A stretch of DNA of 56,288 nt from Spirosoma spitsbergense DSM 19989 (GTDB lineage: Bacteria; Bacteroidota; Bacteroidia; Cytophagales; Spirosomataceae). The notes under the pieces are model-generated. The model saw only the letters and a list, made by a program, of their open reading frames with translations. It was not told where the DNA came from and did not search any database. The DNA lies in the NCBI RefSeq assembly GCF_000374085.1, contig NZ_KB893567.1:244-56531 (forward strand), given 5' to 3'. The translations under genes and the position numbers were made by a program. Shown here in pieces: positions 7,985 through 17,130 of this stretch (positions within the stretch are counted from its first letter, which is position 1; every line of letters starts with the position of its first letter).

Positions 7985-9970
7985 TTATCTGAACCGTTGG
8001 GCGGGGCCGCCCGGCGGTTCAGACAGTATCATCTTCACCGCTTCGTACGCATTCAATACCCCTCCCGATCGGCTTAGCTGGCTGAATGGGACGGTTTGAC
8101 CCGAACGGCCGGGCCTGCGAACGGTGATAGAGGGCTTGTATGCACTCTTCATAAGAATTTCTTTCACCTGCACCGCCGTTAGTTTCGGGAAGTAGGAGCG
8201 GAGCAGAGCCGCTACGCCCGCCGTCATGGGGGCGGCCATACTGGTACCCGACAGACTGGCGTAGCGATTATTGGGCAGCGTAGAAAGAATGGCGGTGCCG
8301 GGTGCAAACAAATCGACAGTCTGTATTCCATAGTTGGAGGAACGGCTGGGCAGGTTTTCATTCAATTGCCAGGTGCTGTTGCCCACAGTCAGTACATTTT
8401 GTGCGGTTTGTCCGTTGGCATATCGGGCCGATGGGTAAGCGGGCAGCGAATCGTAGTTCTCGCCGTTGTTGCCTGCCGCATGAACAATCAGCACATCGTG
8501 TGCTTCGGCGAATTGGATGGCCGCATCGATCTCTTCCTTAAAGGGCGAAAGCCGCTTGCCAAAACTCATGTTGAGTACTTTCGCACCGTTCTCTACAGCG
8601 TACCGGATGCCATTGGCTATGTCTTTATCGCGCTCATCCCCATTGGCTGGCACGACCGATACGGGCATGATCCGAACGTTGTCGGCCACGCCATCCATAC
8701 CCCGTCCGTTATCCCGACTGGCCGCAATGATACCCGCCACATGACTGCCGTGCATGGCCAGTTCCTGCGATTGTCCGATCAGCATACGCGGACTTCCGTA
8801 GTAGCGTTCATTCACATCAGCAGGATTGTCGCCAATAGCTTTGCTGGGTTGGTAATCGGGGTTATACCCAATCATTGCTTCGCCACCCAATAGTTGGGAA
8901 AAACGCGTCCAGTTTTTACGAACAAGTGCCATATAGTTGCCGAATGAGCCGTATTGCGGGAGATAAGCATCGGCCAGCAGTGTTCGTACGGTCATAGCTA
9001 CCGTATCGGTTCCCACGTTAGCACGCTGAATGGCAGTAGTCGATGTCGTAGTATCGGGTAAACGGGCCTGTAGTTGACGGGCCACCCGCCAGAAATTTGT
9101 CGTATCGGCGAAAGCTTTATAGATAGACCGGTTTGCCTGATAGCGTTGTAGAAACTGTTTTTTGGCGATTTGGTAGGTATCGTACTGACGCTTGTTGCGG
9201 GCCGTGATTTTCCCGGGATCAATGGTATCGTATTTCTTTTTCAGCAATACATACGTTTGGGTTATCTCTGGCTGACCGTACGCTGATGTTGTGCCGTCCG
9301 GGGCACCCATAAAGTTCCAGCCGTTGCGGTCGTCGATATAGCCATTTTTATCGTCGTCAAGATTATTATCGGCTATTTCGGTTGGGTTGGTCCAGATTAC
9401 GTCACGCAGGTCTTCGTGGGTAATGTCAACACCCGAATCCAGCACACCCACTACCACCGGAACCGCTGTCCGACCGGCCAGTAGGGTGTAAGCCCGGTAC
9501 AGACTGATACCCGCCACCGAATCGGCCACGGGGTCAAGATAGGGCCAGTTGAAAGGAGGTGTACTGGGATTTGCCCGCTGGCGAATGAAGGTTGTTGATG
9601 TACCAAACAGTTTTTGGCGTTCCGGGCAGGCGTCACTGAGGGGCTGCAAATGAAATTCTTCCCCATTGTTGATGTACAGGAGCCGATAAAGCCCGATACT
9701 GGTTAGGTTGCAGGTATTTCCCCCATTTATCTTTTTGACCAGCAGACTGTCGCCTGTTTGCTGATACAGCATTACATCGGTCGGAACCTTATTTGTTCCG
9801 GCGGAGATGAGCAACGTATCGTCCCGGAAACGGACTGTTATCGTTGCCGAATCTGGAGAAAGAGTGGTGTGTTGCCAGCGCGTGTTTCGTAGGGAAAGCT
9901 GTGCTTGCGCATTCGTAAGCAGGAAGAAAAAACAGGAAAACGTCAGCAAGACGGATTTATGGAGGTTCAT
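7985..9970 (-). CDS. Secreted S8 (subtilisin) serine protease with a large insertion
   Basis: A 661-residue subtilase with a Sec signal peptide (first 23 residues, ending near AQAQ). The catalytic triad is visible as Asp178 in GVLDSGVDITHED, His410 in HGSHVAGIIAA and Ser577 in GTSMAAP, with the oxyanion Asn around residue 501 in AAGNNGEN. Asp and His are 232 residues apart, whereas in typical subtilisins they are about 30-60 apart. The insertion (about residues 235-390) is rich in Lys, Arg and Tyr and looks largely helical. No C-terminal sorting domain follows, so it is probably periplasmic or outer-surface. It lies downstream of the first SusC/SusD operon but beyond that operon's terminator. 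Confidence 0.92.
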   Translation of the reverse strand: MNLHKSVLLTFSCFFFLLTNAQAQLSLRNTRWQHTTLSPDSATITVRFRDDTLLISAGTNKVPTDVMLYQQTGDSLLVKKINGGNTCNLTSIGLYRLLYINNGEEFHLQPLSDACPERQKLFGTSTTFIRQRANPSTPPFNWPYLDPVADSVAGISLYRAYTLLAGRTAVPVVVGVLDSGVDITHEDLRDVIWTNPTEIADNNLDDDKNGYIDDRNGWNFMGAPDGTTSAYGQPEITQTYVLLKKKYDTIDPGKITARNKRQYDTYQIAKKQFLQRYQANRSIYKAFADTTNFWRVARQLQARLPDTTTSTTAIQRANVGTDTVAMTVRTLLADAYLPQYGSFGNYMALVRKNWTRFSQLLGGEAMIGYNPDYQPSKAIGDNPADVNERYYGSPRMLIGQSQELAMHGSHVAGIIAASRDNGRGMDGVADNVRIMPVSVVPANGDERDKDIANGIRYAVENGAKVLNMSFGKRLSPFKEEIDAAIQFAEAHDVLIVHAAGNNGENYDSLPAYPSARYANGQTAQNVLTVGNSTWQLNENLPSRSSNYGIQTVDLFAPGTAILSTLPNNRYASLSGTSMAAPMTAGVAALLRSYFPKLTAVQVKEILMKSAYKPSITVRRPGRSGQTVPFSQLSRSGGVLNAYEAVKMILSEPPGGPAQRFR

Positions 9971-10085
9971 ACTAAAGTCGGGTAACGGTCATCTAAACCA
10001 GGATTGATGTTCTTTCGTGTACTACAGAAACCACTTACCTAACGAATTGATGATAGGCTCTCTGTTATCTGGCGTACTATAAAAA

Positions 10086-10117
10086 CAAAAAGCCCTCCGG
10101 GTTGGGAGGGCTTTTTG
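10086..10117. terminator. Intrinsic terminator after the first SusC/SusD operon
   Basis: CAAAAAGCCCTCC (10086-10098) pairs perfectly with GGAGGGCTTTTTG (10105-10117), a 13-bp stem with a six-base loop and a T-run on each strand. It lies 20 nt after the stop of the lipoprotein gene on the minus strand and closes the operon before the subtilase gene. Confidence 0.85.
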
Positions 10118-10136
10118 TAAAATATTAATCAGTAAA

Positions 10137-10652
10137 TCAGGCTACAACCCGTACCCGAACTGGCTCAGGTACGATTTGCGTACCATCATCCAGCGTTACC
10201 AGGAAGAGAAACTGAATTTCGGTAAAGTTCGGTAGCGCAGCCGGTACGATAGATACCGTTGGATACTTCGTCTTGACAGCCGCAATGGTTGTTGTAAAAA
10301 CCGCTGTGGTACCGTTGCCCGGAATGGGTGCCGTATTGAAGGCCGTCGTGGCTGTAGCTGTGTTTAGCGTACCAACGTTAATACCCGTAGCACCACCCAC
10401 CACTTTGGTGATCTCTTTGATTGTACGACCACTCGACGCCGGAATCGACAGCGTGAATTGAATAGCACCGCCAGCCGCCAGCGAACTGGTGATGTATGGG
10501 TTGAAGCCAAACGTAGTGGTGCCTGGAAACGTCACCGGAACGGCTGGACGCCGGTCCTGCACCAGATCGCTATAAACCAGATCGTCTTTGCAGGAGAAAC
10601 CGCCACCGGCCAACAAGGCAAGCAGCAACATGCGTATGATTTTATTTTTCAT
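10137..10652 (-). CDS. Small lipoprotein, third gene of a SusC/SusD operon
   Basis: A 171-residue protein whose signal sequence ends in a lipobox with Cys21 (LLAGGGFSC). The rest is predicted to be beta-rich with many Thr, Val and Gly residues, resembling an Ig-like or beta-sandwich fold, but I do not recognise a named domain. It starts 28 nt after the SusD stop and ends just before a strong terminator, so it is co-transcribed with the SusC/SusD pair. By analogy with SusE/SusF-type accessory lipoproteins it may bind the same ligand at the surface; that is inference from position only. Confidence 0.75.
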   Translation of the reverse strand: MKNKIIRMLLLALLAGGGFSCKDDLVYSDLVQDRRPAVPVTFPGTTTFGFNPYITSSLAAGGAIQFTLSIPASSGRTIKEITKVVGGATGINVGTLNTATATTAFNTAPIPGNGTTAVFTTTIAAVKTKYPTVSIVPAALPNFTEIQFLFLVTLDDGTQIVPEPVRVRVVA

Positions 10653-10680
10653 TGAATTGCTTGGTTGAAGTCCTCATTTA

Positions 10681-12144
10681 TTAATCGATATCCCACCAAA
10701 CGCGAACGTTCGATTGAGGTGCCGGGTTGGGGAAGTTAGGATTACGCTGGAGTTCGTCGTTGATATATACTGCCCGAACGGGTAACGTACCATCAATACC
10801 GGTAGCATTCTGCGACAGTTGCAAAGCGGGATACCCCGTCCGGCGGTAGTTGTTCCAGGTTTCAAGGCCATTACCCGTGAAGGCGATGTACTTCTGGGTA
10901 ATGATCTGCGCAATCTTCTGCTCATTTGTGCCCGTCAGCGTAGCCACAGTTGGGTTAGCTGTAAGGTACGCCGTGATCTGGGCGGGGGTCAATCCGGCCA
11001 GTGTCATGGAGGCAGTAACCCCTTCGGTATACAGCGCCTGCGGATCGCCGGGAGTACCCAGGCGAAGGGCGGCTTCTGCCAACGAAAATGCGCGCTGGAA
11101 GTTGGTAATAAACCGGACAGGGCCTTCGCCAGCGTTACCTACTACATACTTGTTATAACGCGACCAGTTGGCCGTTGGTGTAGGCAGTGTACCCCGGAAA
11201 CCATTGTCAATAGTTACGTAGTTGGCACCCGGTTTGGTGAAGAAAATGGGCAGACGTGGGTCGTTCAGGCTCGTGAGCAGGTTTAGGTAACGAGTACTCA
11301 TAATCAGGTCGTTCAAAAACGTGCTTACGTACACATACGTATACCGTGGATCCTGGCTACCTACACTGGCACCGAAGGTGAAATTCATGTCACCAGCGTT
11401 GGTTTTGATGTAGTTGTTACCCGTTAACACTTCATTGATGACAGATGTAGCCAATGCGGGTTCTTTCCGGCTGATGGTCATGGCGAACTTCAGCATGATC
11501 GTGTTGCCAGCCTGTTTCCACTTGTTCAGGTCACCTTTAAAGATAATATCATCAGAACCGGGCGTAACGCTTGAGGGAGAATCGAGGTCTTTGATTCCTT
11601 CGCGAACCAGGTCAAACAGACTCTGAATCCCCAACGTAGCGTTTCCTTTGTAAATATCCTCCTGCTTGTCAAGCCGGGGGGCCGTAAAGGCTTCGCCCTG
11701 TAATGCCTGCGAGTAAGGAACATCCCCCCATACATCGGTAGCGATACTAAATGTGTAAGCCTTAAGAATTTTGGCAATACCTGAATACGCTTTCGCATTG
11801 TTGGCATCGGCCAGTTGGATCAGTTTCTGGTAGTTGACCAGCGCACCGTCATAAATCTCACCACTCCACTGGTTGCCAAAATCGGCTCCATTGGTATTGT
11901 AGGTATCATAGGCAGCTGGGCTGTTACCTGCCCCGGCTAACTGCTGCGTCAATACGGAGGTGAACCGGTTTAGTTCGTTGGCATTGGCAAAGGCTGTACC
12001 AGCCTGAGCACCTGGCAGCAACACCGCCGGTGTTACTGAGGTGGGGTTGTTAGGCGTAACGTTAACGTCTAAATACTTGCTACACGCTCCCAGCCCCAGA
12101 AAGAAGGGGATGAGCAGATAGCTTTTTGACACTATAGATTTCAT
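10681..12144 (-). CDS. SusD-like_2 family outer-membrane lipoprotein
   Basis: A 487-residue SusD/RagB homologue of the SusD-like_2 type. The lipobox is FLGLGAC with Cys21. The N-terminal region after it (DVNVTPNNPTSVTPAVLLPG) and the KILKAYTFSIATDVWGDVPY segment, a TPR-like helical hairpin, are characteristic of this subfamily. It should sit on the outer leaflet and act as the ligand-capturing lid of the SusC barrel encoded 24 nt upstream. Members of this subfamily are often paired with transporters for peptides or other non-starch substrates, so the substrate should not be assumed to be a glycan. Confidence 0.93.
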   Translation of the reverse strand: MKSIVSKSYLLIPFFLGLGACSKYLDVNVTPNNPTSVTPAVLLPGAQAGTAFANANELNRFTSVLTQQLAGAGNSPAAYDTYNTNGADFGNQWSGEIYDGALVNYQKLIQLADANNAKAYSGIAKILKAYTFSIATDVWGDVPYSQALQGEAFTAPRLDKQEDIYKGNATLGIQSLFDLVREGIKDLDSPSSVTPGSDDIIFKGDLNKWKQAGNTIMLKFAMTISRKEPALATSVINEVLTGNNYIKTNAGDMNFTFGASVGSQDPRYTYVYVSTFLNDLIMSTRYLNLLTSLNDPRLPIFFTKPGANYVTIDNGFRGTLPTPTANWSRYNKYVVGNAGEGPVRFITNFQRAFSLAEAALRLGTPGDPQALYTEGVTASMTLAGLTPAQITAYLTANPTVATLTGTNEQKIAQIITQKYIAFTGNGLETWNNYRRTGYPALQLSQNATGIDGTLPVRAVYINDELQRNPNFPNPAPQSNVRVWWDID

Positions 12145-12168
12145 GAGTAAGTCGAATGAATTGAGTGA

Positions 12169-15100
12169 TTAGAACGTAAGCCGTACGTTACCGCCGAAGT
12201 TCCGTGTATTAGGTGGTCCGTTCAGGTCGAGCCCCTGAATGTTACCGGCTCCCTGCGTATTGATTTCCGGATCAGACGGGAAGTAAGGAGCGTAGAACAG
12301 GAGGTTACGACCGCTCACCCCTACCGAGATAGCACCAAATGGGGTTTTACCCAGTAGGCTCTTAGGCAGCGAGTAGTTCAGCGCTACTTCGCGCAGACGA
12401 TAAACCGTAGCATCGAATACAGCCGCTTCGGACGCTAAACCACCCAAGGCACCCCAGTAAGTCTGGGCAGGTAACTGGATGTTGTTAGGCCGGAATGTAC
12501 CATCCGAATTCTGGATCACACCGGGCAGAATGCGGGGCTGATCACGGTCGATACCCGTTACGTACATGGAGCCATTCGATCTGGCATCTACGGCACCAAA
12601 GGAGAAAAGCTGACCACCCTGGCGCGTATCGACCAGAACGTTCAAAGAAAGGCCTTTGTACGAGAAGGTGTTGTTTAAACCAGCCGTGTAATTAGCCTGC
12701 GGATTCGATATAACCGAGTTGGGAACACCCGGTGCAAACGCGCCGGTTACGCCATTTACTACGTACTGACCGGCAAACTGCCCCGTTGCATCGTAATATT
12801 GTCCGTTTGGATTAGAATTCTGCACCCGGGGGTTGGCCGTACTGATAACCACACCATAGGGTGACCCTTCACTAATAGATGGTGCAATACCGATGAACGA
12901 GTTACCCGAAATAGTAGCTGACTTCACACCCGGTGCAATAGACACTACGTTGTTACGAATAAGTGTGTAGTTCAGGGTCATGTCCCATTTGAAACCACCT
13001 ACCCGAACTGGTGTTGCGTTCAATACCACTTCAACCCCCTGGTTCCGCAACTCACCAACGTTGGTCGTACGGGTATTATAACCCGACGAGTTGGAAATAG
13101 CCACGTTGAAAATCTGGTTCGTACTGCGTGAATCGAAGTAGGTAGCGTCTATACTCAGGCGGTTTTTGAATAAGCCTACGTTGATTCCTCCTTCGTACGA
13201 CGTAACAAACTCAGGTGTGAGGTTGTTGTTGCCAATCCGGGTGCTGATCCCAAAGCCTGGAATACTGGAACCTCCAATAGACAATGGGAAATTGATACTC
13301 GCCAGGTTGTTACCGTAGCCTGACGTTACATACACTGAGTTCAGCAGGTACGGGTCTGCATCGCGGCCAACACGGGCGGCACTGGCCCTAACTTTAATAT
13401 AAGATAGTACATCCGAATTGACCTTGAAGGCATCCGTTGGCACAAAGCTAACCGAAGCCGACGGGTAGAAATAGGTACTGTTGGCAGCAGGCAGGGTAGA
13501 GGACTGATCAGCCCGGCCAGATAGCTCGAGGAACAGGTAGTTATTGTAGTTCAGCGACAGCTGGCCGTAATAACCCACTAACCGGCGAAGGGTAGTGTTC
13601 TCACCGCTACCCGTAAATACCGTACCGTTGCTCACATTGTAAAAACCGGGAATTGTCAGCGAAGCAGCGTCTACATAGGCTTCCTGATTTTTTCGCTGGT
13701 TGATGTTATTGCCCAGCAAAAGGTTTGCATTCAGCCCTTTCAGGAAAATATCGTCTTTCCGGGCCGTTATCAGCAGGTCGCCGTTCAACTCATTGCGGAA
13801 GAAGTTATCCTGCTGAACCTGACCCAATGGGGAACGACCTGAACCGATTGGCAGCGTCAATTTGCGCCGGTCGGCGTAGGTATCCCCCGTTACGCGATAC
13901 GCTACGTTCAGCCAGGGAGCAACATCATAGCTCAACTGGAAATTGCCGAAGAAACGGTCGATCTGACTGTCGAGAAACTCGTTGTTAACGCCCCACTGCG
14001 GGTTGATTGACGATGGCGTAAAATAGATACTCTTGCCATTAAGGTCCTGATACGGCTCATTAGTAAGGTCATAGCTACGGGGTACACGGGTAATCTGACC
14101 AAACGTACTGGCTCCGTTACCGCCCGGAATACCCCTCGACACGGTTTGTACATACGTACCGGTTCCGCTTACTTTCAACCCATTTTTCAACTTGGACTCT
14201 CCACCGATCTGAACGTTTGTCCGGTTGAACTTCGAGTTCTGGATGATACCATTCTGGAGCGTATTCCCCAGGGCAATAACGTAGTTACGGGTAGCATCGC
14301 CCGAAGCAATGTTGACCGAGTTTTGGATGAGACTACCCTGCCGGTAGAAATCACGCACGTTATTGGGATATGCCTGATACGGTACTACGTTGCCCTGAAA
14401 GTTCGTAACCGATGTTACGTCCGAAAAAGCAGGACCCCAGGAGTTGTTCGAGGTTGGGTTGAAAATGTTGTTGGCCCCCTGTCCGTAGGTATTCTGGAAG
14501 GTAGGAATACCGTACACATTCTGTACGTTATACGACGAGTTGACCGTTACCTCCGTTTTGTTGTTGTTGTTACGTCCCGACTTGGTTGTAATGACGATAG
14601 CACCCGCCGAAGCCCGTGATCCGTAGAGCACGGCAGCTGCAGGGCCTTTCAGGATGTTGATCGACTCAATCGTTTCGGGGTTGATGTCGGCCAGGCGGTT
14701 GGACGGCTGTGTGCCAAACAAGGTGTTCTGGGTGTTGTTGACATCGTTGCTGAAGATGATACCATCTACCACGATCAGCGGCTGGTTACTGCCGTTGAAC
14801 GACGTAATACCCCGGATGTTGATGTTGGTAGAGGCACCCGGCGCACCGCTGGAACCCGTAATGCTCAGACCCGCAGTTTTACCCTGTAGGGCAGTAAGCA
14901 CGTCGGGCGTAGATCGCTGGGATAACTTATCTCCACCAAGCTCCTGCGTAGCGTAACCTAATGACCGCTTATCGCGTTCGATACCCTGAGCAGTCACGAC
15001 TATTTCGTCCAAGCTCTGTTGGCCTGGTACTAAGGTTACGTTGACCGTTGTCCTGGTACCAACTGCAGCTTCCTGCCCCGCAAACCCGATAAAACTGAAA

Positions 15101-15315
15101 ATCAGCCGTGAATTGGCAGGTATACCAATCTGGTAATTTCCATTGGCATCCGTTATGGTGCCCCGTGTTGTTCCTTTTACCTGTACGCTCACACCTGGTA
15201 AGGCGGAGCCGTCGTCTGATGAAGTGACGCGGCCACTAACGGTTACATCCTGCGCCAGCACCGGCAAACAGAAAAGTAGCGAAAGTAACCAACTGCCCAA
15301 TAAAATTTTCCGCAT
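12169..15315 (-). CDS. SusC/RagA TonB-linked outer-membrane transporter (copy 1)
   Basis: A 1048-residue TonB-dependent transporter. The order is a signal peptide (first about 21 residues), a carboxypeptidase-regulatory-like domain (about 23-110, with DGSALPGVSVQVKGTTRG), a plug domain (about 115-240, with the SusC signature INIRGITSF, PLIVVDG and AVLYGSRASAGAIVITTK), then a long beta-barrel ending in the aromatic residue NVRLTF. No STN domain is present, so it is not itself coupled to an ECF sigma system. It is the first gene of an operon with SusD and a small lipoprotein. Its N-terminus and promoter are strikingly like those of the SusC gene at 17131-20313. Confidence 0.96.
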   Translation of the reverse strand: MRKILLGSWLLSLLFCLPVLAQDVTVSGRVTSSDDGSALPGVSVQVKGTTRGTITDANGNYQIGIPANSRLIFSFIGFAGQEAAVGTRTTVNVTLVPGQQSLDEIVVTAQGIERDKRSLGYATQELGGDKLSQRSTPDVLTALQGKTAGLSITGSSGAPGASTNINIRGITSFNGSNQPLIVVDGIIFSNDVNNTQNTLFGTQPSNRLADINPETIESINILKGPAAAVLYGSRASAGAIVITTKSGRNNNNKTEVTVNSSYNVQNVYGIPTFQNTYGQGANNIFNPTSNNSWGPAFSDVTSVTNFQGNVVPYQAYPNNVRDFYRQGSLIQNSVNIASGDATRNYVIALGNTLQNGIIQNSKFNRTNVQIGGESKLKNGLKVSGTGTYVQTVSRGIPGGNGASTFGQITRVPRSYDLTNEPYQDLNGKSIYFTPSSINPQWGVNNEFLDSQIDRFFGNFQLSYDVAPWLNVAYRVTGDTYADRRKLTLPIGSGRSPLGQVQQDNFFRNELNGDLLITARKDDIFLKGLNANLLLGNNINQRKNQEAYVDAASLTIPGFYNVSNGTVFTGSGENTTLRRLVGYYGQLSLNYNNYLFLELSGRADQSSTLPAANSTYFYPSASVSFVPTDAFKVNSDVLSYIKVRASAARVGRDADPYLLNSVYVTSGYGNNLASINFPLSIGGSSIPGFGISTRIGNNNLTPEFVTSYEGGINVGLFKNRLSIDATYFDSRSTNQIFNVAISNSSGYNTRTTNVGELRNQGVEVVLNATPVRVGGFKWDMTLNYTLIRNNVVSIAPGVKSATISGNSFIGIAPSISEGSPYGVVISTANPRVQNSNPNGQYYDATGQFAGQYVVNGVTGAFAPGVPNSVISNPQANYTAGLNNTFSYKGLSLNVLVDTRQGGQLFSFGAVDARSNGSMYVTGIDRDQPRILPGVIQNSDGTFRPNNIQLPAQTYWGALGGLASEAAVFDATVYRLREVALNYSLPKSLLGKTPFGAISVGVSGRNLLFYAPYFPSDPEINTQGAGNIQGLDLNGPPNTRNFGGNVRLTF

Positions 15316-15362
15316 TAGTTGGTTGATATTAAATTGAAAGTAAATAAATCCAAAATGGACAA

Positions 15363-15370
15363 CAAATATA
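15363..15370 (-). promoter_or_regulatory. Promoter -7 box (TATATTTG) for SusC/SusD operon 1
   Basis: On the minus strand the sequence reads TATATTTG, an exact match to the Bacteroidota -7 consensus TAnnTTTG, starting 48 nt upstream of the SusC start. A matching box sits at the same distance upstream of the second SusC gene. I do not see a clean -33 TTG at the usual spacing. Confidence 0.55.
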
Positions 15371-15583
15371 CGTTGTGGTTCAATACATAGTTCGCACTTT
15401 TCCCAAGAATTTTTACGAGGATACCTCCCGTTTAGTTGTATTTACATGTAGGGACATCAATATTGTATGCCTGTTTACTGAGACTTTTTTCAGGTAGAAA
15501 GTGTGAATTTTTAAAGGCAGTTAAGCGAAATTGGAAGGGCTGGAGGAGAACAGTATAAACGGAAGCGATACCCATAAAAGAGC

Positions 15584-15616
15584 AACGCGCCTTACCCATT
15601 ATGAGTAAGGCGCGTT
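15584..15616. terminator. Terminator after the second SusC/SusD operon
   Basis: AACGCGCCTTAC (15584-15595) pairs exactly with GTAAGGCGCGTT (15605-15616) around a nine-base loop. It lies 22 nt past the SusD stop (15638) on the minus strand and is followed on that strand by GCTCTTTTAT. The remainder of the 322-bp gap is the AT-rich promoter region of operon 1. Confidence 0.75.
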
Positions 15617-15637
15617 GGCCCTGCACAAAAAGAAATA

Positions 15638-17116
15638 CTACAACGGATTCTGAACAATGGCCGGGTTGGCGTTTATCTCCCGGCGCGGAATCAGGAACTC
15701 CCACTGGTTATCACCGGGAGCTACGTCGAACAATACCGCTACGGCCGGGTTGTGATTGGCTCCGTTCCGGTTCAGCGGCAGATTCATGCGCTTTAGATCC
15801 AGGAAGCGATGGCCTTCACCCCAAAGCTCGACCCGACGGCTGAGCAGGATTTCGTCAATCAGTTTGGTACTGGTGCTGGTCGAGAGTTTGTAGGCTGCAT
15901 CCCGCTTGGTTGTCAGGTCAAAAAGCAACTTAGCTGCTTCGGTGTTTTTACCCAGCCGGGCCTGTGCTTCAGCTTCGATGAGGTACATCTCGGCGGCACG
16001 CATGTAGGGGATATCACCCATCGTACTGGTAGAGGGTGTACCCGGCAGGCGGAATTTCTGGTTCATATATGGAACCCGAACACCCCCCGGAGGGGTAATT
16101 GCATTAGTTGCCGTGGGCGTTTTAACCCATAATTTTGACCGTACATCGGTAGCCGGAATCTGGTTATAGAGCAGACTGTTGAGGGCCTTGGGTGTCTGGC
16201 GAATGTTAGACGAATTGAAGTTGTCCGAGATATAGGAATGATACGCGCCGAAAAACTCCGACTGGTCTTCGAGGTGATCGAAGCCCCATATCCATTCCGG
16301 GTTCGTTACATCGGCAAACCCGTCCAGATACTGTGTATCCGACATCAGGCTATAGTTTTTGCGGGCATCGGCAGCAAAGGTGGCGGCAGCAGCCCAGTTT
16401 TGCTGTACCAGTGCCACGCGGGCCTGTAAACCCTTTACCACATCGAGGTTGATATGGGATTTATACGTGCGTGTGGTAGTCAGTAACGCAGCGGCATCGG
16501 TCAGGTCTTTATTGATCTGCGTATAAATATCTTCGACCGTGGCGCGGGGTAATCCTTCGGTGGTGGGGGTCAGCACCAGCGGTACGCCCAGTTGACTGTT
16601 GGGTTTGGCAGCCGCATCATATCGCTTGCCATAAAGCTGCACCAGATTGAAGTACGAAAAAGCGCGTAAGCCCAGCGCTTCCCCTTTTATCTGGTCGCGC
16701 TCCGCCTTGGTGCCCGTGGCATTGTCAATACTGGTAACAGCGATGTTGGCGTTGCCAATAAGCCGGTAATAGAGCTGGAATGGAAACTCCGACATAGTGC
16801 CATTCTCCGACCGGTGACTGGTCCAGCGTTGCTCGGCAAAGTGCCAGTTGTTTGCCGAATTGCCAAACACCAGGTCTTCTCCCATTACGTCCATGATAAT
16901 CATCATAGCCGGATGGCCAAAGTGCCCCTGCGAACTCAGGTAGCGTACGACCATGGCCCGGTAAATGCCATTGATGGCAGCCGATGCATTTTTGGTGGTG
17001 GCATAAGCCGCGCCCGCATCCACGCTACCCGTAGGAGCGGTTTCTAAATATTCCGGTTTGCACGAAGCCACGAAGAATCCTATGGCTAAACAGGCAGTTA
17101 TAAATCTTGTTTTCAT
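15638..17116 (-). CDS. RagB/SusD family outer-membrane lipoprotein
   Basis: A 492-residue SusD homologue of the classical RagB type, distinct from the SusD-like_2 protein of the neighbouring operon. The lipobox ends at Cys19 (GFFVASC). The helical TPR region is visible in IKGEALGLRAFSYFNLVQLY (about residues 145-165), and the C-terminal SusD domain carries DIPYMRAAEMYLIEAEAQAR and the typical ending LIPRREINANPAIVQNPL. It starts 14 nt after the SusC stop, so it is the second gene of a two-gene operon and should cap that transporter on the cell surface. Confidence 0.95.
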   Translation of the reverse strand: MKTRFITACLAIGFFVASCKPEYLETAPTGSVDAGAAYATTKNASAAINGIYRAMVVRYLSSQGHFGHPAMMIIMDVMGEDLVFGNSANNWHFAEQRWTSHRSENGTMSEFPFQLYYRLIGNANIAVTSIDNATGTKAERDQIKGEALGLRAFSYFNLVQLYGKRYDAAAKPNSQLGVPLVLTPTTEGLPRATVEDIYTQINKDLTDAAALLTTTRTYKSHINLDVVKGLQARVALVQQNWAAAATFAADARKNYSLMSDTQYLDGFADVTNPEWIWGFDHLEDQSEFFGAYHSYISDNFNSSNIRQTPKALNSLLYNQIPATDVRSKLWVKTPTATNAITPPGGVRVPYMNQKFRLPGTPSTSTMGDIPYMRAAEMYLIEAEAQARLGKNTEAAKLLFDLTTKRDAAYKLSTSTSTKLIDEILLSRRVELWGEGHRFLDLKRMNLPLNRNGANHNPAVAVLFDVAPGDNQWEFLIPRREINANPAIVQNPL

Positions 17117-17130
17117 TGGTAGTTTGATGC

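Noticed and set aside
12495..14956. Several long frames antisense to the SusC genes
   Set aside because: They follow the codon structure of the opposite strand and contain no domain; typical antisense shadows of GC-balanced coding DNA.
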